This document shows positions 1 through 8,194 of a stretch of 36,426 nucleotides of DNA, one piece after another. The notes beneath the pieces are model-generated. The model searched no databases. It worked only from the letters and a program-made list of their open reading frames with translations, and was not told the DNA's origin. The position numbers were made by a program, and so were the translations under genes. The stretch is from an uncultured beta proteobacterium (GTDB taxonomy: Bacteria; Pseudomonadota; Gammaproteobacteria; Burkholderiales; Burkholderiaceae_C), in NCBI GenBank assembly GCA_903906695.1, contig CAIVLG010000109.1, positions 1 to 36,426 on the forward strand. Direction: 5' to 3'. Numbering within the stretch: the first letter of the stretch is position 1; each line of letters starts with the position of its first letter.

Positions 1-384
1 GGGGTAGTAAACAATCGGTCCGTTGGAGCAGCGGTCGGCCATGATCAGCAGCGCGCACTGCGCCGAGCCGTCAGCCACTTGCGCGGCTGCCATCTGCAGG
101 GAACGCGCGCTGGTGGCGCAGGCTTGCTGCACGGTGGGACCAGCCACCTGGTCGATGCCCATCATGCCTGTCACCCATGGCAGACCGTAGAAGACGCCGT
201 GCTGTGGATTCGTGATACCCAGAATGCCCAGGTCAATGCGGTCCATCGGGAAGTGCTTGGCATCGAGTGCCTGTTTGCCGACGTCGGCTGCCAGACGCAG
301 GCTGTTGAGGTGGCCAATCGGTCCCTGCCATTTGGCAAAAGGGGTGGACCAGTAGATGCCGTAGGGGATGAATGCGCGGGTCAT
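1..384 (-). CDS. Thiolase-family acetyl-CoA acetyltransferase, 3' end cut off by the window edge
   Basis: The first 128 residues are visible, starting at ATG 384 and running off the left edge in frame. The stretch around QQACATSARSL carries the reactive cysteine (C89) that thiolases acylate; its position matches the usual nucleophilic Cys near residue 89 of biosynthetic thiolases. Family members condense or cleave acyl-CoA thioesters in the cytoplasm. The C-terminal His and second Cys motifs lie outside the window. The start is 4 bp after the stop of the flavin oxidoreductase gene upstream, and a GGTGGGAG-like ribosome site lies inside that gene's end, so the two are probably one operon. The N-terminus (SLRLAADVGKQAL) suits the more divergent thiolases found in fatty or aromatic acid degradation gene sets rather than PhaA/AtoB, so the exact substrate is unknown. 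Confidence 0.8.
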   Translation of the reverse strand, partial: MTRAFIPYGIYWSTPFAKWQGPIGHLNSLRLAADVGKQALDAKHFPMDRIDLGILGITNPQHGVFYGLPWVTGMMGIDQVAGPTVQQACATSARSLQMAAAQVADGSAQCALLIMADRCSNGPIVYYP

Positions 385-388
385 GGGC

Positions 389-1366
389 TCAGACTCCCAC
401 CATGTCGGCTAAACGCTGACGGATGATTCCCTCGGCTTGCAGCATGATGCGGTCGATCAGTTCCTTGACGCTAGGGACGTCGTGGATCAGCCCGGCCACC
501 ATGCCGCAGGACCAGACACCGGCTTCCATCTCGCCCTTTTGCATGATGCGCGGGTAGACGCCGGCCACCTCTTCGATGATGTCGTCGAACTTGAGGTTGG
601 CGCCCAGGGTCCGTTCTTTGGCCAGCAGGCGATCGGTTGCCGCGTTGTGCAGCACGCGTTCGGTGTTGCGCAACGGGCGCATCACCAGGCGCGTATCAAG
701 TTCGCTGGCAGCCACGATGGCCTGCTTGACGTTGTCGTGCACCGGGGCTTCTTTGGTGGCGATAAAGCGCGTGCCCATGTTCATGCCGTCGGCGCCGAGT
801 GCCAGCGCCGCGACCAGTGAGCGGCCATCGGCCATGCCGCCGGAGGCGACGAAAGGAATCTTGAGCGACTCCGCAGCTCGCGGCAGCAGGATAAAGTTGG
901 GCACGTCGTCTTCGCCCGGATGGCCGCCGCATTCGAAACCGTCCACGCTGACGGCGTCGCAGCCAATGGCCTCGGCCTTGAGCGCATGGCGCACCGAGGT
1001 GCATTTATGGATCACCTTGATGCCGGCCTCATGCAGCATCGGCATCCATTTTTGCGGGTTGTTGCCGGCGGTCTCCACTGCCTTGACGCCGCCGTCGATG
1101 ATGGCGCGAATGTAGCCCGGGTAATCGGGCGAGTTGACGATCGGCAGGAACGTGAGGTTGACGCCAAACGGCTTATCGGTCATTTCGCGGCAGCGGCGGA
1201 TCTCGTTGGCCAGCAACTCCGGCGTGCGCTGCGTCAAGCCGGTGATCAGGCCCAATCCGCCCGCGTTGGACACGGCCGCGGCGAGTTCAGCGAAACCGAC
1301 AAAGTGCATGCCGCCCTGAATGATGGGGTGCTGGATACCGAACATTTCGGTGATTCTGGTCTTCAT
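389..1366 (-). CDS. Nitronate monooxygenase / 2-nitropropane dioxygenase-like FMN oxidoreductase
   Basis: A 325-residue TIM-barrel flavoprotein. The N-terminal IQHPIIQGGM motif, the segment GCDAVSVDGFECGGHPGED and the phosphate-binding PFVASGGMADGRSL region followed by GADGMNMGTRF are typical of the NMO/2-nitropropane dioxygenase family, which binds FMN and oxidises nitronates or acts as an NAD(P)H-dependent enoyl reductase. The start chosen is ATG 1366 (MKTRITEMFG), because it opens at the conserved N-terminus and has AGGA about 10 bases upstream; an in-frame start 12 codons earlier is less likely. The thiolase gene follows after 4 bp, which hints at a role in acyl-CoA or aromatic acid metabolism rather than nitroalkane detoxification, but this is inference from context. 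Confidence 0.85.
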   Translation of the reverse strand: MKTRITEMFGIQHPIIQGGMHFVGFAELAAAVSNAGGLGLITGLTQRTPELLANEIRRCREMTDKPFGVNLTFLPIVNSPDYPGYIRAIIDGGVKAVETAGNNPQKWMPMLHEAGIKVIHKCTSVRHALKAEAIGCDAVSVDGFECGGHPGEDDVPNFILLPRAAESLKIPFVASGGMADGRSLVAALALGADGMNMGTRFIATKEAPVHDNVKQAIVAASELDTRLVMRPLRNTERVLHNAATDRLLAKERTLGANLKFDDIIEEVAGVYPRIMQKGEMEAGVWSCGMVAGLIHDVPSVKELIDRIMLQAEGIIRQRLADMVGV

Positions 1367-1512
1367 GGTGACGTGATCCTTTGACGGAGTTGAGGGTTGC
1401 ATTGCTCTCGCTTGCGCAAGGGCATTTTACCGAGCAGGTTCAAGCTGCGACACTTGGCAGCCTGGGGGCAAATTTCCAATCGGTCCATCACTGCCGGCAC
1501 CGGAGCACGCCA

Positions 1513-3591
1513 ATGCATCTTGAGACAGTCCTTCGCCAAGTCATGGTCAGCACTCTCCTGAGTACTGTGCTTGCCGCACCTGCCCGTTCCGAAGCCTGCC
1601 GGCCCGAAGGCATGGCGGTGTCCGCGGTAGCCGACGTGCCCTATTGCCTGGCTTACGACACCGCGGGAAGGGAGAAACTTGCCAATGGTTTGCAACGTCG
1701 CAATATCGGTTACTTCTCCGGCGGGCGCACCGGCAAGGACGGCAAGCTGCGCTACCTGGTGAGCGACATTCCCTGGGCACACCTCACGCACATCAACTAC
1801 GCTTTCGCGCACATCGACGACGCCAACAAAATTTCGGCGAACGAGACATCACCTGGCAACGCCGCGACGCAATCCGAATGGCCGGCTGTGGCGGCGGCCA
1901 CAATGGACCCGGCGCTGCCATACAAGGGTCACTTCAACCTGCTGAACAGTTTCAAGAAGCAGTACCCGGGCGTGAAGACCATGGTCTCGGTGGGTGGCTG
2001 GGAGGAAACCGGCGGCTATTACGGCACCGATGGCAAGCGCGTGGCCTCGGGTGGCTACTACACCATGACGACCCTGCCAGACGGTGGCGTCAACCACGCG
2101 GGTATTGAAGTCTTCGCGGACTCGGTGCTGGCGTTCCTGCGCCGGTACAGCTTCGACGGCGTCGACATCGACTACGAGTTCCCGAGCACCATGCCCGGCG
2201 TCGGCTATCCGCTGGACTGGAAGTTCTCCGCCCAGCGTCAGAAAGGCCTGCAGGCCGGCTACCGCGAATTGATGCGCGTGTTGCGAGGCAAGCTCGACGG
2301 CGCCGCCGCACGGGACGGAAAGTACTACTTGCTCAGCGCCGCTGTGCCAGCCTCGTCGTACCTGCTGCGCGGCATGGAGACGTTTCAGGCGCTGCGCTAC
2401 CTCGACTTCGTCAATGTGATGAGTTACGACCTGCACGGAACCTGGAACGAATTCGTTGGCCCGCAAGCGCCTTTGTTCGACAACGGGACGGATGCGGAAC
2501 TCGTCAGTGGCAAGGTCTATGCCGAACCCCTCTACCAGGGCATAGGCTCGCTCAACGTGGATTGGGCCTATCACTATTACCGTGGCGCCATGCCGCCCAG
2601 CCGGATCAACGTCGGCGTGCCGTATTACTCCCGCGGATGGCGCGAAGTATCGGGTGGTCGCAACGGCTTGTGGGGCACCTCACGCAGCGATGTGTGCCCG
2701 TACGGCGTGAAGCCGCCTTGCGGCCTGGGCGCCAGCGGCATCGACAACATCTGGTTCAGCATCGATCCAGCGGGTAAGGTCGAGGAGGCGGGCAGTAACC
2801 CGATGTGGCACGCCAAGAATCTGGAGCGCAATATCCCGGCCGACTATCTGCCCATGTACCAGTTGAAGGCCACCGATCTTTCGGGCCACTACGTCCGCTA
2901 CTACGACGATGCGCTGGTGACGCCCTGGCTTTGGAACCAGCAGACCCGGGTGTTCCTGACGACGGAGGACGAGCAGTCGATCCGGGCCAAAGCCGACTGG
3001 ATCGTCGCCAACCACATTGGCGGTGTGATGCACTGGGAACTGGCCGGCGACTACGACTGGGACGCTGGACGAGTCGCCCTGAACGGCGTCAAGGGCCAGT
3101 TCGTGCCGGGCTCGACGCTGACCCGCCTGCTGGCGCAGGCCTTGCGCAAGGCCGACCCTGCACTGAGCCACCTCTCGCCAGTGGCGATGCCCACCGAGGC
3201 GGTCGACCTGGCGGTCGAACTAAGCGGCTTCGCGCTGGGCGACGAGAATTTTCCGATGGCACCGACGCTGCAGATCGTCAACCGGACCGGCTTGGCCATC
3301 CCACTGGGTTCGGTGCTGCGCTTCCAGTATCCGGTGTCGGCGCCGGACAACTGGCTGGCCCCGGGAATGAGGGTGACGTCCGGTCCTACGGGCAGTAACA
3401 GGGGCGGTCTGAAGGGGGACTTCCACACGGTGGATTACATCCTGCCGAGCCTGGCGCCGGGTGCTTCAACCAGCGTCCAGGTGAGCTACCGGCTGCCGAT
3501 CACGGGCCCGAGCAACTACCGCTTGATCATCAAGGGCAAGGCCTTCGCGACCAAGCAGGAATACCCGCAATACCCGAAAGGCTCGTTCTGA
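1513..3591 (+). CDS. Secreted GH18 chitinase with ChiC-like C-terminal domain
   Basis: A 692-residue protein starting at ATG 1513, with CGGAG seven bases upstream. The N-terminus (residues 1 to about 27) has a basic residue, a hydrophobic core (VMVSTLLSTVLAA) and small residues, i.e. a signal peptide. The GH18 barrel follows: MVSVGGWEETGG, then the catalytic DGVDIDYE motif (D215, D218, D220, proton donor E222), MSYDLHG and GGVMHWELAGDYDWD. GH18 enzymes hydrolyse beta-1,4-GlcNAc links in chitin with retention through substrate assistance. The last ~135 residues (from AVDLAVELSGFALGD to GPSNYRLII) resemble the ChiC domain found at the C-terminus of Vibrio and Aeromonas chitinases. It is transcribed alone, converging on the VWA gene 15 bp away. 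A longer frame reaching 1381 is rejected because it would hide the signal peptide. Confidence 0.92.
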   Translation: MHLETVLRQVMVSTLLSTVLAAPARSEACRPEGMAVSAVADVPYCLAYDTAGREKLANGLQRRNIGYFSGGRTGKDGKLRYLVSDIPWAHLTHINYAFAHIDDANKISANETSPGNAATQSEWPAVAAATMDPALPYKGHFNLLNSFKKQYPGVKTMVSVGGWEETGGYYGTDGKRVASGGYYTMTTLPDGGVNHAGIEVFADSVLAFLRRYSFDGVDIDYEFPSTMPGVGYPLDWKFSAQRQKGLQAGYRELMRVLRGKLDGAAARDGKYYLLSAAVPASSYLLRGMETFQALRYLDFVNVMSYDLHGTWNEFVGPQAPLFDNGTDAELVSGKVYAEPLYQGIGSLNVDWAYHYYRGAMPPSRINVGVPYYSRGWREVSGGRNGLWGTSRSDVCPYGVKPPCGLGASGIDNIWFSIDPAGKVEEAGSNPMWHAKNLERNIPADYLPMYQLKATDLSGHYVRYYDDALVTPWLWNQQTRVFLTTEDEQSIRAKADWIVANHIGGVMHWELAGDYDWDAGRVALNGVKGQFVPGSTLTRLLAQALRKADPALSHLSPVAMPTEAVDLAVELSGFALGDENFPMAPTLQIVNRTGLAIPLGSVLRFQYPVSAPDNWLAPGMRVTSGPTGSNRGGLKGDFHTVDYILPSLAPGASTSVQVSYRLPITGPSNYRLIIKGKAFATKQEYPQYPKGSF

Positions 3592-3606
3592 GCGTCCAAT
3601 GCGGCG

Positions 3607-4821
3607 CTATTTCGTCAACAGTCGCATCGCTTCTTCCAGCCCCCTGATGGTCAGCGGAAACATGCGCTGACTGACGATCTGCTGGATCACGCTGATGCTC
3701 TGGCGGTACTGCCAGACGCCTTGCGGCTCGGGGTTGATCCAGGCGAATTTGGGGAAGGCCTTGGTCAGGCGCTGCAGCCACTCGACACCGGCTTCTTCAT
3801 TGTTGTATTCGACGCTGCCACCGGGCTGCAGAATCTCGTAGGGACTCATGGTGGCGTCGCCGACGAAGATCAGTTTGTAGTCCTTGTTGTACTTTCGGAT
3901 GATGTCCCAGGTCGGGAACTTCTCGGCGAAGCGGCGCCGGTTGTTCTTCCACATGAAGTCATAAACGCAGTTGTGGAAGTAGTAGAACTCCAGATGCTTG
4001 AATTCGGTCTTGGTGGCCGAGAACAATTCTTCGACGCGCGCGATGTGTTCGTCCATGGTGCCGCCCACATCCATCAGCAGCAGCACCTTCACGTTGTTGT
4101 GGCGTTCGGGCACCATCTTGATGTCGAGGTAGCCGGCATTGGCCGCGGTTGACTTGATGGTGTCATCCAGATCCAGTTCCTCTTCATGGCCTTCGCGGGC
4201 AAATTTGCGCAGCCGGCGCAGCGCCACCTTGATGTTGCGTGTGCCCAGTTCCTGGGTATCGTCGTAGTCCTTGTAGGCGCGCTGGTCCCAGACCTTGACG
4301 GCACTCTTGTTACGGCCCTTGTCCTGGCCAATGCGGATGCCCTGCGGATTCTGGCCGTAGGCGCCGAACGGGCTGGTGCCGCCGGTGCCTATCCATTTGG
4401 AGCCGCCTTCATGGCGCTCCTTCTGTTCTTCCAGGCGTTTCTTGATGGTCTCCATCAGCTCGTCCCAGCCCATCTTCTGGATCTTGGCGAGTTCTTCCGG
4501 GCTCAGGTTCAGTTCCAGGTTCTTGCGCAACCAATCGAGCGGAATTTCCTTGGTGAAATCGGCCACCAATTCGACGCCCTTGAAGTAGGCGGCAAAGGCC
4601 CGGTCGAACTTGTCGTAATGTTTTTCGTCCTTGACCAGGGCGGTGCGGCTCAGGTAGTAGAAGTCATCGATCTTGTAGCCGCTGGCATCGAACTCGCTTG
4701 AGGGCTCGGGCGCGTTGGGTCCAACCACGCCTTTCTTCAAGGCCTCCAGCAGCGTCAGGTACTCTTTCACCGACACCGGCAGCTTGGCCGAGCGCAGCGT
4801 GTAGAAGAAGTCGATCAGCAT
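3607..4821 (-). CDS. CoxE-like VWA domain protein, partner of the MoxR ATPase
   Basis: A 404-residue soluble protein with AGGAG just before ATG 4821. The N-terminal half (FYTLRSAKLPVSVKEYLTLL, then a charged helical region with SKWIGTGGTSPFG) and the C-terminal von Willebrand A domain match the CoxE/DUF58-type VWA family. The metal-site motif is DVGGTMDEH (251-259), the DxGGT variant usual in this family rather than textbook DxSxS; a second site residue is likely in VGDATMSPYE. Such proteins pair with MoxR AAA+ ATPases as chaperones that insert cofactors or mature metal enzymes, as CoxD/CoxE do for CO dehydrogenase. It is the third gene of a moxR-GNAT-VWA run, 12 bp after the GNAT stop. The client enzyme is not evident: no molybdenum hydroxylase is in view. 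Confidence 0.85.
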   Translation of the reverse strand: MLIDFFYTLRSAKLPVSVKEYLTLLEALKKGVVGPNAPEPSSEFDASGYKIDDFYYLSRTALVKDEKHYDKFDRAFAAYFKGVELVADFTKEIPLDWLRKNLELNLSPEELAKIQKMGWDELMETIKKRLEEQKERHEGGSKWIGTGGTSPFGAYGQNPQGIRIGQDKGRNKSAVKVWDQRAYKDYDDTQELGTRNIKVALRRLRKFAREGHEEELDLDDTIKSTAANAGYLDIKMVPERHNNVKVLLLMDVGGTMDEHIARVEELFSATKTEFKHLEFYYFHNCVYDFMWKNNRRRFAEKFPTWDIIRKYNKDYKLIFVGDATMSPYEILQPGGSVEYNNEEAGVEWLQRLTKAFPKFAWINPEPQGVWQYRQSISVIQQIVSQRMFPLTIRGLEEAMRLLTK

Positions 4822-4833
4822 GGCCTGCTCCTC

Positions 4834-5427
4834 TCAGCGTGGCTTGTCCAGCAGGTACAGCAACTGGGCCTTGGCCTCGGGCCATTCACCGCTGCGCATG
4901 CTGTACATCACGGTGTCGCGGATGGTGCCGTCGCGACGCAGCGCGTGACCCCGGATGACGCCATCCTTTCTTGCGCCGAGCCGCTCGATGGCAGACTGCG
5001 AGGCAAAGTTGAAGTTGTCGGTGCGCCAGCCCACCACGTGGCAGCCCACGGTCTCGAAAGCATGTGTCAACAGCAGCAACTTGGCGACCGTGTTGACGTG
5101 ACTTCGCTGGCAGCGTTTGGCGTACCAGGTCCAACCGATTTCGACGCGCTGAACGGCCGGAATAATGTCGTGGTAGCTGCTGCAGCCCAGCACGGTGCCG
5201 CTGGCGGCGTCGAGCACGGCGAAGGCAAAGCGGTTGCCGGCTTCGCGCATGGCCAGCGCATCCTCGATGTATTTGCGGGTTTGCTCGGGTTCGGGGACCG
5301 AGGTCACACGCAGCCGCCACAGTTCACCGTCGGCTGCTGCCTGACGCAGGCCGGCTTCGTGGCTCAGGGCCAATGGCACCAGTTCGATGCCGCGGGCGTT
5401 CAGGGTGACGGGTTCGATGTAGGCCAT
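4834..5427 (-). CDS. GNAT-family N-acetyltransferase, RimJ/RimL-like
   Basis: A 197-residue protein. Start ATG 5427 (MAYIEPVTLNARG) is chosen because GAGGAAG lies about six bases upstream and it gives the usual RimJ/RimL N-terminus (LNARGIELVPL); an 18-codon longer frame would overlap moxR. Visible family features are VLGCSSYHDI, the RVEIGWTWYAKRCQRSHVNTVAKLLLLTHAFE segment covering the acetyl-CoA binding region, and FNFASQSAIERLGARKDG. These enzymes move an acetyl group from acetyl-CoA to amines, often protein N-termini or small molecules; the substrate here is unknown. It sits between moxR and the VWA gene with spacings of 16 and 12 bp, so the three are probably co-transcribed. The site is unusual since MoxR and VWA genes are normally directly adjacent. 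Confidence 0.85.
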   Translation of the reverse strand: MAYIEPVTLNARGIELVPLALSHEAGLRQAAADGELWRLRVTSVPEPEQTRKYIEDALAMREAGNRFAFAVLDAASGTVLGCSSYHDIIPAVQRVEIGWTWYAKRCQRSHVNTVAKLLLLTHAFETVGCHVVGWRTDNFNFASQSAIERLGARKDGVIRGHALRRDGTIRDTVMYSMRSGEWPEAKAQLLYLLDKPR

Positions 5428-5443
5428 GGATTGCTTCCTCGCC

Positions 5444-6298
5444 TCAGCGGTTGTGGCGCTGCATGAAGACCAGTTTTTCAAACAGCGTGACGTCCTGCTC
5501 GTTCTTGAGCAGGGCGCCGACCAGTGGCGGCACCGCCACCTTGTCGTCCTTGGTTTGCAGGACGCTCAGCGGAATGTCTTCCGCCAGCAGCAGCTTGAGC
5601 CAATCCAGCAGTTCGCTGGTGGAAGGCTTCTTCTTCAAACCCGGCAGGTTGCGCACGTCGTAAAAGGTCTTCATGGCGGCGCTCAGCAGTTCCTTTTTCA
5701 AGCCGGGGAAGTGCACATCCACAATGCTCTTCATGGTGTCGGCGTCAGGGAACTTGATGTAGTGGAAGAAGCAGCGGCGCAAAAAGGCGTCGGGCAGTTC
5801 CTTTTCGTTGTTGGAGGTGATGAAGACCAGCGGCCGATGCGTCGCCTTGATCAGTTCGCGCGTCTCGTAACAGTAGAACTCCATGCGGTCAATCTCACGC
5901 AGCAGGTCGTTCGGAAACTCGATGTCGGCCTTGTCGATTTCGTCGATCAGCAGCGCAACCTGCTGCTCGGCCGTGAAGGCCTGCCACAGCACGCCTTTGA
6001 CAATGTAGTTGTGGATGTTCTTGACGCGTTCGCCGCCATCGATGTCTGACAACTGGGAATCGCGCAGGCGACTTACGGCATCGTATTCGTAAAGACCTTG
6101 CTGCGCCTTGGTGGTGGATTTGATATGCCACTGCAACAGCGGCATGTTCAGTGCCCCGGCCACTTCTTCGGCCAGCATGGTCTTGCCGGTGCCCGGCTCG
6201 CCCTTGACCAGCAGTGGGCGCTGCAATGTGATGGCGGCGTTGACGGACAGCATCAGGTCCTGGGTGGCGACGTAGTTTTGAGTTCCTTGGAATTTCAT
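5444..6298 (-). CDS. MoxR-family AAA+ ATPase
   Basis: A 284-residue AAA+ protein. Walker A is GEPGTGKT (33-40), Walker B is ALLIDEID (116-122), and the sensor-1 region is FITSNNEKELPDAFLRRC with the arginine-finger-like RRC. The N-terminus FQGTQNYVATQDL and overall length match the CoxD-like MoxR subgroup. MoxR ATPases use ATP hydrolysis as chaperones for cofactor insertion or complex assembly together with VWA proteins. It is the first gene of a run with the GNAT and CoxE-like genes. The 164-bp region upstream, shared with the 3' end of lysS, holds an imperfect FNR-type palindrome at 6365-6378 that could regulate it. Confidence 0.92.
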   Translation of the reverse strand: MKFQGTQNYVATQDLMLSVNAAITLQRPLLVKGEPGTGKTMLAEEVAGALNMPLLQWHIKSTTKAQQGLYEYDAVSRLRDSQLSDIDGGERVKNIHNYIVKGVLWQAFTAEQQVALLIDEIDKADIEFPNDLLREIDRMEFYCYETRELIKATHRPLVFITSNNEKELPDAFLRRCFFHYIKFPDADTMKSIVDVHFPGLKKELLSAAMKTFYDVRNLPGLKKKPSTSELLDWLKLLLAEDIPLSVLQTKDDKVAVPPLVGALLKNEQDVTLFEKLVFMQRHNR

Positions 6299-6462
6299 GG
6301 TTCGGGTATGTTTGAGAATTCGGGTTTTGGGTCAGGTGACGGTTGGGATCGAACTGCGTAATCTTTGATCTGTCTCAAACCAGTTTCATTGTCGCCCCAA
6401 ACAGGGCAAATATCTGATAAAGGACCGGGCCAGCTTTGTCGCTTGCGTGACCGTTACTTCGA

Positions 6463-8016
6463 TCATGACTCCCGCCGCAGGGCCGGGAACAGGATGACGT
6501 CGCGAATGCTGGCGCTGTCGGTCAACAGCATCATCAGGCGGTCCAGGCCGACGCCGCAACCACCGGTCGGTGGCATGCCGTATTCGAGGGCGCGAATGAA
6601 GTCATAGTCATAGTACATGGCTTCGTCATCGCCGTCCTCCTTGGCCGCCACCTGGGACTGGAAGCGCGCCGCCTGTTCCTGCGCGTCGTTGAGTTCGGAA
6701 AATCCATTGCCAAATTCGCGCCCGGTGATGTAGAGCTCAAAGCGTTCTGTCACACCTGGTTTGTGATCGCTGGCGCGCGCCAGAGGGGAAATCTCGACCG
6801 GATGCTCGCAGATGAAAGTTGGTTGCCACAGCTTTTCTTCCACCGTTTCTTCAAAGTACATCACCTGCAGGCTGGGCAGTGACCGGCTGGAGAGTTTGTT
6901 CTTGTCGTCGGTCAGTCCCAGTTTGCGCAGCGCATGGGTCAGCCAGGTCCGGTCGTTCACCCTGAGTTCGCTGCCCCCCTCCAGCGATTGACCCGCTTCG
7001 GTGTGTTTGCAAATGGCCTCGACAATCGTGAGGCGCTCGAACGGTTCGGACAGATCCACCTCCCGGCCGCCGTAGCTCAAGCGCAGCGAGCCGACCGCCT
7101 TTTCGGCTGCATCGCGAATCAGGGCCTCAGTGAAGGTCATCAGGTCCTGGTAATCCCAGTAAGCGGCGTAGAACTCCATCATGGTGAACTCGGGGTTGTG
7201 CCGCACCGAGATGCCTTCGTTGCGAAAGCTGCGGTTGATCTCGAAGACGCGCTCAAAGCCGCCCACGATCAGGCGCTTCAGGTACAACTCGGGCGCAATG
7301 CGCAGAAACATCTGCTGGTCCAGCGCGTTGTGGTGTGTGGTGAACGGTTTGGCGTTGGCGCCGCCCGGGATCGGGTGCAGCATCGGCGTCTCGACTTCGA
7401 GAAAATGGTGTGCCACCATGAATTCGCGAATGCTGCTCATGGCCTTGCTGCGCGCCACAAAGCGCTTGCGGGTCGCCTCATCGGTCATCAGATCGACATA
7501 GCGTTGGCGGTACTTCAGCTCCTGGTCATTCATGCCATGAAATTTGTCGGGCATCGGGCGCAGGCTCTTGGTCAGCAGGCGAATGCTGCTGGCGTGGATC
7601 GAGAGTTCACCGGTGCGGGTCTTGAATACCTTGCCTTCTGCGGCCACGATGTCGCCCAGATCCCAGTGCTTGAAACTGGCGTAAAGCTCGGCACCGACGT
7701 CCTCACTCTTGATGTAGATCTGAATCCGGCCGCTGCTGTCCTGCAGGGTGGCAAAGCTGGCTTTGCCCATAACGCGCTTGAGCATCATGCGGCCAGCGAC
7801 TTTGGCGGTGGCGCCCTGTTCAGTCAGCCCTTCTGGCGTCTGACCGGCGTGGGCGGCAAAAAGATCGGCGGCGTGGTCAGACGGTTTGAAGTCGTTCGGA
7901 AATGCCGGACCCTTGCCGTCGGCTTCGTCCCGGCGGATGGCCCGGAGTTTTTCGTGCCGTTCAAGGATCAGCTGGTTTTCGTCCTGGAGGGCTGGGGCAG
8001 TGTTATGGTCAGACAT
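6463..8016 (-). CDS. lysS: Lysyl-tRNA synthetase, class II
   Basis: A 517-residue class IIb enzyme that charges tRNA-Lys in the cytoplasm. The N-terminal OB-fold anticodon domain is visible ([29 protein letters not shown]), followed by class II motif 1 around [21 protein letters not shown], motif 2 around [20 protein letters not shown], and motif 3 at the C-terminus ([15 protein letters not shown]). Start ATG 8016 ([10 protein letters not shown]) is preferred over an in-frame start 20 codons earlier, since the added residues are unlike the family. No clear Shine-Dalgarno is seen. A promoter-like motif shared with leuC lies about 61 bp upstream. Transcribed alone, head to head with the YggT gene. 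Confidence 0.97.
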   Translation of the reverse strand: MSDHNTAPALQDENQLILERHEKLRAIRRDEADGKGPAFPNDFKPSDHAADLFAAHAGQTPEGLTEQGATAKVAGRMMLKRVMGKASFATLQDSSGRIQIYIKSEDVGAELYASFKHWDLGDIVAAEGKVFKTRTGELSIHASSIRLLTKSLRPMPDKFHGMNDQELKYRQRYVDLMTDEATRKRFVARSKAMSSIREFMVAHHFLEVETPMLHPIPGGANAKPFTTHHNALDQQMFLRIAPELYLKRLIVGGFERVFEINRSFRNEGISVRHNPEFTMMEFYAAYWDYQDLMTFTEALIRDAAEKAVGSLRLSYGGREVDLSEPFERLTIVEAICKHTEAGQSLEGGSELRVNDRTWLTHALRKLGLTDDKNKLSSRSLPSLQVMYFEETVEEKLWQPTFICEHPVEISPLARASDHKPGVTERFELYITGREFGNGFSELNDAQEQAARFQSQVAAKEDGDDEAMYYDYDFIRALEYGMPPTGGCGVGLDRLMMLLTDSASIRDVILFPALRRES

Positions 8017-8076
8017 GAGTGGCGAATAATGAAGGGCGCCGAAGCAGGCGTGGTGAACGGCCATAGCTGCCGTCAA

Positions 8077-8095
8077 CCGTGATTTTAAGTGGCCG
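8077..8095 (-). promoter_or_regulatory. Promoter-like motif upstream of lysS (TTAAAAT -10 box)
   Basis: Read on the minus strand this is CGGCCACTTAAAATCACGG, with TAAAAT as a good -10 match (5 of 6). It would start transcription near 8075, giving a leader of about 58 nt before the lysS ATG. No convincing -35 is visible. The same 19 bp, with one change, lies immediately before leuC at 20275-20293, which supports a conserved element. Confidence 0.45.
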
Positions 8096-8156
8096 GCGTC
8101 AGCTCGCTATGATTCCGCCAGATAGACATCCCTTAATCGGTTGAGGACAGAGCTGG

Positions 8157-8193
8157 CTCGCTTTGCGTAGCTGCGGTCTGTCCCGCAAAGTTT
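8157..8193. repeat. 37-nt palindromic dispersed repeat, copy A, abutting the YggT start codon
   Basis: Matches 33 of 37 positions of a second copy at 11798-11834. Within this copy CTTTGCG (8161-8167) and CGCAAAG (8184-8190) form a perfect 7-bp inverted repeat around a 16-nt loop, which itself can fold through GCGG/CCGC. It ends one base before the ATG at 8195 and occupies the space where a ribosome binding site would be expected. It looks like a small REP-like element, but only two copies are in view. Confidence 0.6.
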
Positions 8194-8194
8194 C

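Noticed and set aside
1411..1420. CTTGCGCAAG palindrome between the flavin oxidoreductase and the chitinase
   Set aside because: A 10-bp palindrome with no extension or spacing to a convincing promoter; expected by chance in GC-rich DNA.
1381..1512. Extended N-terminus of the chitinase
   Set aside because: The extra 44 residues would bury the signal peptide; ATG 1513 has a ribosome site and gives a normal exported protein.
6934..8082. 382-codon open frame antisense to lysS
   Set aside because: High-GC codon bias opens long frames opposite real genes; lysS is unmistakable and the antisense protein has no recognisable motif.
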